A stretch of DNA of 64,000 bases from Anatilimnocola aggregata (GTDB lineage Bacteria; Planctomycetota; Planctomycetia; Pirellulales; Pirellulaceae). A program made the position numbers and the translations under genes. The notes below the pieces were generated by a model, which saw only the letters and a list, made by a program, of their open reading frames with translations, did not search any database and had not been told where the DNA came from. Positions 10,501-18,509 of this stretch are shown here, piece after piece. Location: assembly GCF_007747655.1 (NCBI RefSeq), contig NZ_CP036274.1, positions 1,736,001-1,800,000 on the forward strand. The letters are read 5' to 3'. The stretch's first letter is position 1, and the number at the start of each line of letters is the position of its first letter.

Positions 10501-12013
10501 TCACGAACTGCACGTTTCGGTAATGAATCAAACCAACACCTGCTCCGTTCAAACGATGCTGAATGGGAAAGAGTTCATTAACTGGTCAGGCCCCCATAGC
10601 GCTATCTCTATATTCAGCAATGGCAAGTTCGGCCCGACACGATGTCTAGGTGTGGCCATCGGAGACGGGACGAATCCGACTATTGAAGTAGAGTCATTTG
10701 AACTCCGTTGCGATAGCGCACCACTCCGGTTGCTACCAAGCGAACCCACAACCGCTGAGCACAAAGCGGCCGAGCATTTCCAAAATCTTGGAGCCAAGCT
10801 GACGCTTCTGATGGAAGACGGGTCAATGCCCTATAACCTGAAGGCCCTGCCCTTTCGCAAGCCCTTTAAGGTGCTATACCTCGATGCTGGCGGCACAAAA
10901 GTGACCGACGACGACCTCAAGCAGCATCTCGCTGCTCTGCAGAATTTAAAGCTAATTCTCTTGTGGGGTACTCGAATCACCGATGCAGGATTCGAACAAC
11001 TCGCAGCGCTGCCACAACTCGAAAGCATCGAGTCTTGTCCGCCGGGACTTACCGACCAGGGACTCGTCGCGTTGCAACCGATCGCAGCGAATCTAAAACA
11101 CATCAATCTAGGATTCGCGGGTGGGATTTCGGGGAAGGGACTCTCGGCCCTCGGGCCATTGCCGAAGCTGCGATATGTATCACTCGCGAAAGCCAACTTT
11201 GACGAGCCGATGTTTGACTGGCTAGCGAGTTGCCCGCTGCTTTCTGGCGTCTCTCTCGAGTTTGTCAAGATGACGCGGCCGTTAGGTGAAAAGTTGGCCA
11301 CCTGTAAGCAACTGCGTTCCGTTAACTTGCAGCAAGCCGTTATTTCGCCCGAGGATCGGGCTTATCTCTACGAAAAATTGCCGGGATGCCTCTTCAAATG
11401 GAACAAGGAAGTGTACTTCTCACCGATGCTCCTGCCAGGTAAGGACGTCCTCGCCGCGATCGACATTGCACAATCACCATTGAGCGACCAATGGACGCCG
11501 CACGCAGAACTGCGTAGCAAGGGTGTGCGCTCGCAAGTTGAATTGTCGCGGGATCTTCCGGAAGAATACGACTTGCATCTAGTCATTTCTCGTGACTATC
11601 GTCACGGTTGGAAGGTATTTGTTCCCGTTACCGGCAATCGCACAGTTGAACTCGTGATGGACCTGCTGACTGGCAAAATGGGTTCAAATGGATTGCTACA
11701 AGGAAGAGAGCACAAGATCATGGGAATTACGGGGAATAAGCTCAATGGCAGAGTATTCAGCGATGAGACCTTCGCGGAGGGAACCCCCGCCGTCGTCACC
11801 ATTCAAGTGCGGAAAAACGACGTGCGCGTCCGGCGCGAGGGCGAACTGATAATGCAGCTCAATGGCGACCTGAGCACGCTAGTTCCACTCATTGACAAAG
11901 AGGTCGCACCTGGTGCGATTGTGCTCCGCTGCTTTGGAGGGAACGACACTTACTTCAATCTGCATCAATCGCACTTGGAAACGAATGTTCAACCGCTACC
12001 AAAATTGCCATAG
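7544..12013 (+). CDS. Ser/Thr kinase with zinc anti-sigma-like N-terminus and LamG/LRR-like sensor part
   Basis: A 1489-residue membrane kinase. Order: H31-x3-C35-x2-C38, the zinc anti-sigma (ZAS) motif; a linker; a protein kinase domain (about 180-450) with G-K-G-G-M-G-N-V-Y, lysine in E-A-L-K, H-R-D-I-K-P-H-N near 297 and D-M-G in place of DFG; a Ser/Gln-rich linker; one transmembrane helix near 500-516; an extracytoplasmic LamG-like beta-sandwich (about 635-815); a second sandwich resembling DUF1080-type domains (about 866-1065); leucine-rich-like repeats with V-T-D-D-D-L / I-T-D-A-G-F steps (about 1100-1275); and a last beta-rich domain. ATG 7544 is preferred over TTG 7502. It probably senses a ligand outside and signals to the adjacent ECF sigma factor. 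Confidence 0.85.
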   Translation: MSDPNCPSVEQLSNYCLGKVSASELESLEQHVDTCHTCQETVEQLDRSVDTFLVKLRSPAVANPHQNEAPLRSAMAAVRNPEEKSLPRKPSTDTISSAGETGAHATLSLADFMQRLVASQLMTMDVAQRALDELPAEKRPADGKAAAVALAKAGKLTSFQAQAIYQGKHKQLVVAEREILDLLGKGGMGNVYRTRHRRLDRIEALKLIAPKALASPEAKQRFEREARAAARLNHPNVVTTYDAGEANGQHFLAMEFINGSDLARIVKESGPLSIEQAVSCIKQAAAGLQAAHDVGIVHRDIKPHNLLLEGNGRVKILDMGLARINDQAETQRRDGLTQSGQMMGTIDFMSPEQTLDVHTVTAASDIYSLGCTLYYLLSGKAPFASDSLGATMMAHHQQAPPSLTSIRPEVPASLEASYLKMMAKKPEDRFASMREIVDELDQLHLATKSGSFPAISGHQATGTSFSQNTVALTQPSRPGKQQPVASSSKSSSRRNWLAVALVGLAILGVVAAGVTFSIRTPEGELEVVLADGVADDVKLTVSQAGKQTEISKANDWKITLTDGKYAVELAQPDEQQLTIDKRTVTISKDKREIVRVSLKTTPPVVKVPETTSPQIIPAEPPLPTTPVTNSPSTPWALKFDGEDYVQIPNLILEDSKPFTFEARLADGAIQKGNHAAIFHSYSVTENAPSQVMIGLVSWDVDLSKRNNAIHVTTSAKPGIVFPTGTPPRREELAHIAVVIDHGECEIYLNGTRSTNDGFKFGNAGTKEYSQTTRIGARIDKNVGSGDGYRGFIQQVRISNSVRYKGTFVPPATLEADGDTKLLYKMDEGTGKVLQDSSGNNLHGEIVGAEWTRELPQPPPLAPGVKELAKGEWHEMLPHINLQWDGVRGTWEKVESGLKGTGNGSALVIPAEIAPGESYEARLRFKVLEDRHEIGLICPSGVATRFKVMCRSSKSNFSGLDLINGKWPGEPENDSSVPTPPLALDKIHELHVSVMNQTNTCSVQTMLNGKEFINWSGPHSAISIFSNGKFGPTRCLGVAIGDGTNPTIEVESFELRCDSAPLRLLPSEPTTAEHKAAEHFQNLGAKLTLLMEDGSMPYNLKALPFRKPFKVLYLDAGGTKVTDDDLKQHLAALQNLKLILLWGTRITDAGFEQLAALPQLESIESCPPGLTDQGLVALQPIAANLKHINLGFAGGISGKGLSALGPLPKLRYVSLAKANFDEPMFDWLASCPLLSGVSLEFVKMTRPLGEKLATCKQLRSVNLQQAVISPEDRAYLYEKLPGCLFKWNKEVYFSPMLLPGKDVLAAIDIAQSPLSDQWTPHAELRSKGVRSQVELSRDLPEEYDLHLVISRDYRHGWKVFVPVTGNRTVELVMDLLTGKMGSNGLLQGREHKIMGITGNKLNGRVFSDETFAEGTPAVVTIQVRKNDVRVRREGELIMQLNGDLSTLVPLIDKEVAPGAIVLRCFGGNDTYFNLHQSHLETNVQPLPKLP

Positions 12014-12023
12014 CTAGTCTTGA

Positions 12024-12581
12024 TTACCCCGGTTTTTCCCAAGGAATCTCTGCTTCTCCCGCAAGCACATTCGCGGCGCGGGCGGCGACGAAGAGATAGT
12101 CGCCGAGGCGGTTGAGGTAGCGGATGAGTTGAGCGGAGACGGTAACGCCAGCGAGGTCGGCGAGGGTGACGACGCAGCGTTCGGCGCGGCGGCAGACGCC
12201 GCGGGCGACGTGAATGGTGCAAGCGCCGCGATTGCCGGCTGGCAAGATGAACTTCTTGAGCGGGGGCAGGCGATCGTCGAAGGCGTCGATGGCCTGTTCG
12301 AGATGCGCGATTTGCGAGTCGCCGATCCAGGCGGTTCCCATCGCTTGAGGATCGGGCGAGGCAAGTTCAGCGCCGACGGCAAACAGGTCGTTCTGCACGC
12401 GGGCCAGGGTTGCTTCAATTTCGAGCGGCAAGACTTCGCAGCGGGCGAGTCCGAGGAGCGCATTCAGTTCGTCGACAGTGCCGTAGGCTTCGATCCGCGG
12501 ATCGTCCTTGCGAACGCGCGGGCCACCGAACAGGCCAGTTTCGCCGTCGTCACCCGTCTTGGTATAAATCTTCATAGTCAT
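12024..12581 (-). CDS. Cob(I)yrinic acid a,c-diamide adenosyltransferase, PduO type
   Basis: A 185-residue ATP:cob(I)alamin adenosyltransferase, which transfers the adenosyl group of ATP to cobalamin. The family N-terminus is clear: K-I-Y-T-K-T-G-D-D-G-E-T-G-L-F-G-G (the ATP-binding loop), then Y-G-T-V-D-E-L-N-A-L-L-G. Later motifs include F-I-L-P-A-G-N-R-G-A and a helix with R-R-A-E-R. Length is normal for the PduO group. Two ATGs (12581 and 12575) are possible; the second fits the family start better. It is convergent with the kinase gene with a 10-nt gap and divergent from the TolB-like gene. No corrinoid genes lie nearby. Confidence 0.92.
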   Translation of the reverse strand: MTMKIYTKTGDDGETGLFGGPRVRKDDPRIEAYGTVDELNALLGLARCEVLPLEIEATLARVQNDLFAVGAELASPDPQAMGTAWIGDSQIAHLEQAIDAFDDRLPPLKKFILPAGNRGACTIHVARGVCRRAERCVVTLADLAGVTVSAQLIRYLNRLGDYLFVAARAANVLAGEAEIPWEKPG

Positions 12582-12615
12582 TTGTGCTCAATCGACGCTT
12601 GGCAGGACAACTTTC

Positions 12616-13710
12616 ATGCAACGCGCTTATTGGTTTGCTTCGTTGGCCTTCACGGTCGGATTCGCGTCCGCACTCCTCGCTCAGCCGCCAGGAGCGGGCA
12701 AGCCCACTGCGGGAAAGCCCGCTGATCTGGCGAATTCGATTGAGAAGAACTTTCTTTCGAACACGCGCCAGCTAACCAGCGGCATGACGAAGGCCGGCGA
12801 AGGCTACTTCTCGCCCGACGGCCAGACGATTGTCTACCAGGCTCAGCCTCTCGACTATCCGTTCTACCAGATTTTCACGCAGCCTCTCGCCGGCGGGCGG
12901 CCGACACGCATCAGCACGGGCCGCGGCCGCACTACGTGTGCGTACTTCACCCCCGATGGCAAGAAGATCTTGTTTGCTTCGAGCCATCTCGATCCGAACA
13001 TCACCAAGACCGAGGACGACGAACGGGCCCAGCAAGAGGCCGATAAGAAAGCTGGTGTGCGCCGGCGCTACAAGTGGGACTTCGATCCTCATACCGAAAT
13101 GTTCGAAGCTGACCTGCAAGGCAATATCCTCAAACAGCTGACCAGCACCAAGGGCTATGATGCTGAAGGTGCGTATTCGAAAGACGGCAAGCTGATAGCC
13201 TTTTGCAGCGATCGTGATGGCGACGCTGATATTTATGTGATGAACTCCGATGGCAGCGACGTCAAACAACTGACCGATGCTCCGGGCTACGACGGCGGGC
13301 CGTTCATTTCGCCCGATGGCAAGTGGGTAATCTTTCGCAGCGATCGCAAGCAGGCCGAGCATTTGCAACTGTATGTGATCGGCATCGATGGCAAGAACGA
13401 AACGGCACTTACCGACACGAACGGTGTGAATTGGGGCCCCTATTGGCACCCGAGCGAACCCTACATCATCTGGTCGGGGGCCGATCACTCCGACCCCACT
13501 GCCCGCCCCAACTACGACCTCTGGCTGGCCAAGTACGAAATCAAAGACGGCAAGTTCTCGCTCGGCGCGCCGACGCGCATCACCGATTTCGCCGGCGCTG
13601 ACGTGCTGCCGGTCTTCTCGCCCGATGGCAAGCAATTGATGTGGACCAGCACTCGCAGCGAAGACCACAGCAGTCAGCTCTACATCGCCGATTTTAAGTT
13701 ACCGAAGTAA
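12616..13710 (+). CDS. Exported TolB-like beta-propeller (WD40/PD40 repeats)
   Basis: A 364-residue protein with a signal peptide (residues 1-22, cut after L-L-A). It contains repeated blades with the PD40 signature, for example Y-F-S-P-D-G-Q-T-I-V-Y, Y-F-T-P-D-G-K-K-I-L-F-A, F-I-S-P-D-G-K-W-V-I-F and V-F-S-P-D-G-K-Q-L-M-W. This predicts a six-bladed propeller in the periplasm. It lacks the N-terminal domain of genuine TolB and has no tol-pal neighbours, so a TolB role is unlikely; it is probably a binding or scaffold protein. A GGACAACTTTC stretch precedes the ATG. Confidence 0.8.
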   Translation: MQRAYWFASLAFTVGFASALLAQPPGAGKPTAGKPADLANSIEKNFLSNTRQLTSGMTKAGEGYFSPDGQTIVYQAQPLDYPFYQIFTQPLAGGRPTRISTGRGRTTCAYFTPDGKKILFASSHLDPNITKTEDDERAQQEADKKAGVRRRYKWDFDPHTEMFEADLQGNILKQLTSTKGYDAEGAYSKDGKLIAFCSDRDGDADIYVMNSDGSDVKQLTDAPGYDGGPFISPDGKWVIFRSDRKQAEHLQLYVIGIDGKNETALTDTNGVNWGPYWHPSEPYIIWSGADHSDPTARPNYDLWLAKYEIKDGKFSLGAPTRITDFAGADVLPVFSPDGKQLMWTSTRSEDHSSQLYIADFKLPK

Positions 13711-14058
13711 GCATGTCCGTGGCAGTCGTTTCGCAGGCACCTCCATCGCGTGCCACGTGCCATTACTTGAATCCGTTCGTTGCATTGGTCTTAACGTGCG
13801 AGCAGTTCGCGCTGGGTACCCGCTATCGAAAAGCGGTAATCTGCCCGAGAAACGACCGCCGAGGACGAAGAACTGGTAGTGCTGCCCCCCGCCCGGAAGC
13901 AGATTCGCTTCTAGAATTGATGTCCGCTGCTACCGCACGACTTGCGGCAGCCCGCGGCATGGGAATTGCTTATTTTGGGGGCTGATCGTGGTGGCCGTCG
14001 ATTTCGACAGTTGCCAGGCAGAATAACCCAAACTTTGCGGAGAAAAAGGCCTAAGCCT
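13711..14058. other. Intergenic region with no convincing gene
   Basis: 348 bases between the TolB-like gene and the zinc peptidase. Two overlapping short open frames exist but have atypical composition and resemble no family. The 3' end supplies the purine-rich ribosome-binding site (GCGGAGAAAAAGG, 14037-14049) for the peptidase. I see no RNA gene or clear promoter here. Confidence 0.6.
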
Positions 14059-14748
14059 ATGTTCGGATTTACTCAAATTGAGCTGTTGTTGTGGACCTTG
14101 CCGGCCATTGGTCTGGCCCTGCTCGCGCAGGCTTGGGTCAGCTCGGCTTATTCCAAAGGACAGCAGTTTAGCACCGGGATGACCGGTTTTGCTGCAGCCC
14201 GCCATATTCTGGATGGTGCCGGTTTGCACCAGGTGGCCATTGAGCCTGTCTCGGGGCATATGAGCGACCATTATGACCCGCGCGATAAAGTCCTGCGCCT
14301 CAGTAGCGACGTGTTCCACGGTCGTACGTTGACGGCGGTGGGTATCGCCGCGCACGAAGCGGGGCACGCCATTCAAGATGCCGTCGGCTATGTGCCGCTG
14401 GTGATTCGTAACATCGCGGTGCCGGCCGCAGGCTTTGGCAGCAATGCTGGCGCTATGTTGATGCTGCTTGGTGTGATTTTCAACTTCAAGATGCTGCTCC
14501 TCGCAGGCATTGTCCTGTTCAGTGGGCTCGTGTTCTTTCAGCTGATCAACCTGCCCGTGGAATTCAATGCCAGCACACGCGCCAAACGCTTGCTCGTTAG
14601 CGAAGGGGTCGTACACCCGAACGACATGGGTCCCGTAAACAACGTGCTCAATGCGGCGGCACTTACCTACGTCGCCGCCACCTTGCAGTCCGTCCTTACG
14701 CTGTTGTTCTATGTGATGCGTTACTCAAGCGAACGATCGCGCGGGTAG
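14059..14748 (+). CDS. Membrane zinc metallopeptidase, YugP family
   Basis: A 229-residue integral membrane protein of the YugP-like neutral zinc metallopeptidase family. Zinc motif H99-E-A-G-H103 follows the family segment Y-D-P-R-D-K-V-L-R-L-S. Hydrophobic segments: residues 6-24, about 125-165 (one or two helices) and 205-220. The family start M-x-x-F lies at 14059, behind a strong purine-rich site at 14037-14049; an upstream in-frame ATG at 13942 would add an unrelated 39-residue leader. The family is widespread and its substrate is unknown. A stable hairpin lies 38 nt after the stop. Confidence 0.9.
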   Translation: MFGFTQIELLLWTLPAIGLALLAQAWVSSAYSKGQQFSTGMTGFAAARHILDGAGLHQVAIEPVSGHMSDHYDPRDKVLRLSSDVFHGRTLTAVGIAAHEAGHAIQDAVGYVPLVIRNIAVPAAGFGSNAGAMLMLLGVIFNFKMLLLAGIVLFSGLVFFQLINLPVEFNASTRAKRLLVSEGVVHPNDMGPVNNVLNAAALTYVAATLQSVLTLLFYVMRYSSERSRG

Positions 14749-14785
14749 CTTTTGAACGCGCAATGAGAGCGATCGACCCTTGTGT

Positions 14786-14808
14786 GGCACTGCTGCTTCA
14801 GCAGTGCC
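14786..14808. terminator. Perfect 10-bp hairpin between convergent genes
   Basis: GGCACTGCTG (14786-14795) pairs perfectly with CAGCAGTGCC (14799-14808) around a 3-nt loop. It lies 38 nt after the zinc peptidase stop, in the gap before the convergent HEAT-like gene. An outer stem (CGACCCTT / AAGGGTCG) may extend it. No T-run; position supports a terminator on either strand. The rest of this 248-base gap shows nothing else. Confidence 0.55.
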
Positions 14809-14996
14809 AGCCTGAGATGGCGGGAAGGGTCGCGCTTTACGCTTGAGTTTTTGGGGTGACCGCTGGTAACGCAAACGGCGAGAGTAGCGACGATGGATCA
14901 GCCACCTCGTCTACGCTAGTAGTCAATCGCCGCGGCTGGTTCGCCTGGCAGAAACCGAAGAAGTGTTCGTGTTGCGACGAGTTCCAGTCGCGTCCC

Positions 14997-16649
14997 TTAC
15001 TTCTTCCCTGGCGCAGCACCACCGAGCAAGTCTTCGTCGCCAGCAGCGGGTTTCACAGTTGGTGCCACTCCCATGGGTGCAGGCTGACCGGGAGCACCGG
15101 GGTTTGCCGGCGCTGCCGCTGGTGCGGGAATAGCGCGGGCGATCGCTCCTGCGAGCGATTTCGACTCGGCCCGCATATCGTTCTCGAGCTGCCAAAGGTC
15201 GATCTTGTTCTTCTCGACGAGATCGGCCAGCCGATTCACGCCCGCCAGCATTTCTTCAGCTGTTTTACGTTCCGCCGGGACTGTAGCCAGGCGTTGTACA
15301 CCCTTGCGATTCGCCGGATTGGGTGGCGTCCCTGCTTTATCGAGCGGATGTCCCAGCCCGGTCTGTACGCAATAAAGATGATAACGCAGGCGTTTGCGAA
15401 CCGCGTCCAAACGATAGGCTTTGGGATCTTCACCCTGGAATTGTCCGGCCCCGCCGAAGCCACCATCAACTCCTGGAACTTGACCACCACCTACGCCGCC
15501 ACCATAACCTTCACCGCCACCGCCAATTCCGGTACCAAGTCGCGCGTAAACGGCTTGATGCTCTTTCTCGATCGAATCCATTTTGGCGAGGCGGTCGAAT
15601 TCGCCCACGACCGACGAAGTCGCCAACTGAGCCAGAATGCGCGCGAGTTCGTTTGCATCGATCTTATGATTGGCCGGCACATTCATGCGGCCCAAAGCGA
15701 GGGCGGCTGCGCAGCGGACACTCGTTGGCTCGGAAGTATCTTTCAGCACCTTCTCAATGGTCGCAATGGCGTTGGGCTGAGCGGTCACTGCGCCCGCCAG
15801 GCCGAGCGCTTCGATAGCTCGGCGGCGTAACCATTGTTGACCCACGACCGTCCGTCCCGCTGGTGGATCCTTCGTTTCGGCCAACTTGATGAGCGTGCTG
15901 AGCATCGTGGTTCGCGTGCCAGCTGGAATTGGCTTTTCCGGAGCGCGGAACGGCTCCCATTCCAGGTGGCGAATGAGGCCAACGAGCGCGGCAATCCGCA
16001 CTGGGTCGGGTGTTTTCGGGTCGCTAATCCGGTCGACCATAAACGGAATCGCGGCCGCATACGGTTCGGGCAGCAGCGGAGTCGCACCGACTCGCAGCAC
16101 TTCCTGCTCGTTCAAGTCACCGATCATGATCATGGCGTTGTACCGTACGACCGGATGAAAGTTATTCATCGCAATCTGCTGCATCATGGCGAATGTCAGC
16201 TTGATCATCTCCTGATGCGTCTCTTGGTTCTTGCATACGAAGATGTAGTACTTGAAGAAATCGAAGCGGGCCTTGGGAAGTGCTTCGAGAGCTTCGGGAG
16301 TCGACTGCGTGAGTGTGCGGAATTCAAAATTGTTGAAGTAGCGATCGACCAGCAGCAGATTTTCGCCCAGCGGCAACTCGGCCCGCAGCGCGTTCATTAC
16401 CTTGGTCTTGACCTGGTTCTTGCGCGATTCGAACGCGCCCAGCGTTTCGCCCGGTCCCGGCTTGGGCAAGGGCAACACCAGATAGCCGTTTGCATCTGGT
16501 TCAGCGGCTGCAATCAGCGCATTCGGCGCAGGAGGAGCCTCTTGAGCGGGTGCCGACGTTGCCCACAGGCAAACGCCCAGGCAAGTGAGCAAATAAGCGG
16601 CCGGTCGCATCAGCCCGCGGGCTGATGGGTCGTTGCAAAACGCCTGCAT
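14997..16649 (-). CDS. Exported HEAT-like repeat protein, function unknown
   Basis: A 550-residue protein with a signal peptide (hydrophobic stretch Y-L-L-T-C-L-G-V-C-L-W-A, cut after A-P-A). The ATG at 16649 is preferred because AAGAGGAA precedes it; an upstream in-frame start at 16760 adds 37 unlikely residues. The middle (about 190-370) consists of paired helices such as R-I-A-A-L-V-G-L-I-R-H-L and V-R-C-A-A-A-L-A-L-G-R-M, typical of HEAT/armadillo repeats. A glycine-rich patch (G-G-G-G-E-G-Y-G-G-G-V-G-G-G) interrupts the C-terminal half, and the tail is Ala/Pro-rich ending in G-K-K. Probably a periplasmic scaffold; no catalytic motif seen. Confidence 0.7.
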   Translation of the reverse strand: MQAFCNDPSARGLMRPAAYLLTCLGVCLWATSAPAQEAPPAPNALIAAAEPDANGYLVLPLPKPGPGETLGAFESRKNQVKTKVMNALRAELPLGENLLLVDRYFNNFEFRTLTQSTPEALEALPKARFDFFKYYIFVCKNQETHQEMIKLTFAMMQQIAMNNFHPVVRYNAMIMIGDLNEQEVLRVGATPLLPEPYAAAIPFMVDRISDPKTPDPVRIAALVGLIRHLEWEPFRAPEKPIPAGTRTTMLSTLIKLAETKDPPAGRTVVGQQWLRRRAIEALGLAGAVTAQPNAIATIEKVLKDTSEPTSVRCAAALALGRMNVPANHKIDANELARILAQLATSSVVGEFDRLAKMDSIEKEHQAVYARLGTGIGGGGEGYGGGVGGGQVPGVDGGFGGAGQFQGEDPKAYRLDAVRKRLRYHLYCVQTGLGHPLDKAGTPPNPANRKGVQRLATVPAERKTAEEMLAGVNRLADLVEKNKIDLWQLENDMRAESKSLAGAIARAIPAPAAAPANPGAPGQPAPMGVAPTVKPAAGDEDLLGGAAPGKK

Positions 16650-16924
16650 GATTCTGTTCCTCTTGCTGTGGGTGACCGCTGCCGGAATCGGCTGTGGCTG
16701 CTGCCTCTGGGCAAGCCCCGTTTGTCGATGGAGATAAGACGACAAACCAGCTTGCTGCAACCGGGACCAACATCCCTTGACTGGCCCCTCGCTGTCACCC
16801 TGCTGACAAAGCCCCTACAGATAAATTAGTCGCTGCAAATCGGCGGTGTCAATCAACATTGGCCGATTCGGCGGGCAATCGGGCAGGTTGAGCCGCTTTG
16901 GCGGGTTGCAAGGGAGGTTTGGGC

Positions 16925-17278
16925 TCACTGCAGCGGGCAGGAAAAAAAGACCGCCAACCAAATTGTATTATCGGTGGGATGCGTCCATTCGACGCGGTGC
17001 CGCTGGTGGGCGGGAATGTGCAAATAGTCGCCGGGCTGCAGTTCCTGGTCCCGCTCGGCACCGTCTGCATTCACAATTCGCAATCTGGCAGCCCCTTGCA
17101 AGAGGAGCACCCATTCGTGCTCGGGCTGGTCGTACCAGAAGCCGGGGGGCGATGCCTGCCCGCGCGAGACGATTCGCTCGACCCGCAGTCCGGGTGCCGC
17201 GAGCAACACGTCGGTCAGTTCCTGCGGTAGTTCGGCCGGTAAGCCGGAGAACAAATTCTGCCCGTAAGTTTGTGTCAT
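16925..17278 (-). CDS. Small cupin-domain protein
   Basis: A 117-residue single-cupin protein. The cupin core shows H-E-W-V-L-L-L-Q-G-A-A-R-L, then L-Q-P-G-D-Y-L-H-I-P-A-H-Q-R-H-R-V, which supply the metal-binding histidines and the conserved G-D-x-x-x-I-P turn. No signal peptide. Single-domain cupins of this type range from isomerases to sugar or metal sensors, so the substrate cannot be given. It is 24 nt downstream of the threonine synthase-like gene on the same strand and probably co-transcribed. Confidence 0.85.
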   Translation of the reverse strand: MTQTYGQNLFSGLPAELPQELTDVLLAAPGLRVERIVSRGQASPPGFWYDQPEHEWVLLLQGAARLRIVNADGAERDQELQPGDYLHIPAHQRHRVEWTHPTDNTIWLAVFFSCPLQ

Positions 17279-17302
17279 TCGTGCCGGACCTTCCGGTTTT
17301 CT

Positions 17303-18388
17303 TTAGCGAGCGCGGGAGACTTCGCGAAACTCATCCAAGCTGATTAGCGGGCATGATGTCCCAGCGAGCATCCGCTCGACCGATGGCGGATCTTTGAAGC
17401 CGGAACCAGTAACGCAACAGACAATGGTTGCTGCGGGATCCAACAGCCCTTCGCGAGCCGCCTGAATCAGGCCGGTGACTGAAGTGGCACCTGCTGGTTC
17501 GCAGAAGATTCCCTCTTCGCGCGCCAGTCGCGCTTGCGTTTCCCACACTGCTTCGTCACTCACAGCGTGACCAGTGCCACCGCAGGCTCGGCATTCGGTG
17601 ACAACCAGGTCGCCGTCCATCACGTTCGGAACCTGCAACCCGCTAACGCGCGACGTGCAACTGACTTCGCGCGCGGTCGCATCGCCGCGCCGCAGCGGAG
17701 TAGCAATTGTGTCGTTACCTGCGGGCTGAACGACTTCGACGCGCGGACTCCGAGCGATTTTTCCCAACTGCACGAGATCGGCAAAGCCGCGGGCGACAGC
17801 CAGCGCCATGCCGCCACCACCGGCGGGGCAAAAGACGTGATCGATCTTCTCCGCCTGTTCGGCCAACTCATAGCTGAGCGATTTGACGCCCGACATGCCG
17901 AGGGGACTCACGGTGTACGAACTGACCTGAGTCGCCGAGCCGGGTTGAGCGCCCAGTTCTTTCACCGTCGTAAAGGCGTCTTTCGTCAATTGCGGATCGA
18001 GACCAAAGCCCCGAATTCTAAACAGCTTCGCACCATAGGCGAGCATTTGCTGCAACTTGCCAAGGGGGGCACCTTCGACAATCGCAATCAGGCATTCAAT
18101 CTGCGCGAGCGCGCAGTAGGCCGCCAATGACGAACCCGTGTTGCCGCTCGAAGTGGCCACGCAGCGCGTCTGACCCGCGGCCACCATGTGCGAAATGGCC
18201 GCCGCGGCAAAGCGATCTTTGTACGAAGCGGTGGGATTCGAAATTTCGAGCTTAAAGAACAGATTCGACAAGCCGAGACTCGGGCCCAAGCGCGTCGAGC
18301 GAACCAGCGGCGTGTTCCCTTCGCCCAACGTAAGGCGCGCTGCAGGTGCAATGGGTTCGAGCCGGTCAGCAAATCGCCAAATAGTCAT
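17303..18388 (-). CDS. Threonine synthase or related PLP-dependent lyase
   Basis: A 361-residue fold-type II PLP enzyme. PLP lysine K57 lies in T-A-S-Y-K-D-R; the cofactor-binding segment is S-S-G-N-T-G-S-S, and the phosphate-cradle glycine loop is P-A-G-G-G-G-M-A. Together with L-G-E-G-N-T-P-L-V at residues 21-29 this matches threonine synthase, which converts O-phosphohomoserine to threonine. It is shorter than the longer bacterial ThrC form and resembles the archaeal/plant-type group. Related threonine dehydratases or other members of the fold cannot be fully excluded. Divergently placed from the SDR gene. Confidence 0.8.
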   Translation of the reverse strand: MTIWRFADRLEPIAPAARLTLGEGNTPLVRSTRLGPSLGLSNLFFKLEISNPTASYKDRFAAAAISHMVAAGQTRCVATSSGNTGSSLAAYCALAQIECLIAIVEGAPLGKLQQMLAYGAKLFRIRGFGLDPQLTKDAFTTVKELGAQPGSATQVSSYTVSPLGMSGVKSLSYELAEQAEKIDHVFCPAGGGGMALAVARGFADLVQLGKIARSPRVEVVQPAGNDTIATPLRRGDATAREVSCTSRVSGLQVPNVMDGDLVVTECRACGGTGHAVSDEAVWETQARLAREEGIFCEPAGATSVTGLIQAAREGLLDPAATIVCCVTGSGFKDPPSVERMLAGTSCPLISLDEFREVSRAR

Positions 18389-18509
18389 GGGCGGGATCCT
18401 TCAAGGCAGGTGTTTGTGCCCGGCATTGTAGCGTGAGCAGTTTGCATCTGCGGGTGCTGGCGGCTAGAGTATCGCCGACATCGTACTCCCCGCCGCTTGG
18501 ACCCGCCTT

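Noticed and set aside
12129-12725. 198-residue open frame opposite the cobalamin adenosyltransferase
   Set aside because: It is antisense to a clear conserved gene and shows no motif.
13713-13985. 90-residue open frame between the TolB-like and zinc peptidase genes
   Set aside because: No family resemblance, mixed composition, and the family start of the peptidase lies further on.
16846-17343. Rightward Arg-rich frame opposite the cupin and threonine synthase genes
   Set aside because: Arg-rich translation typical of the opposite strand of a GC-rich gene.
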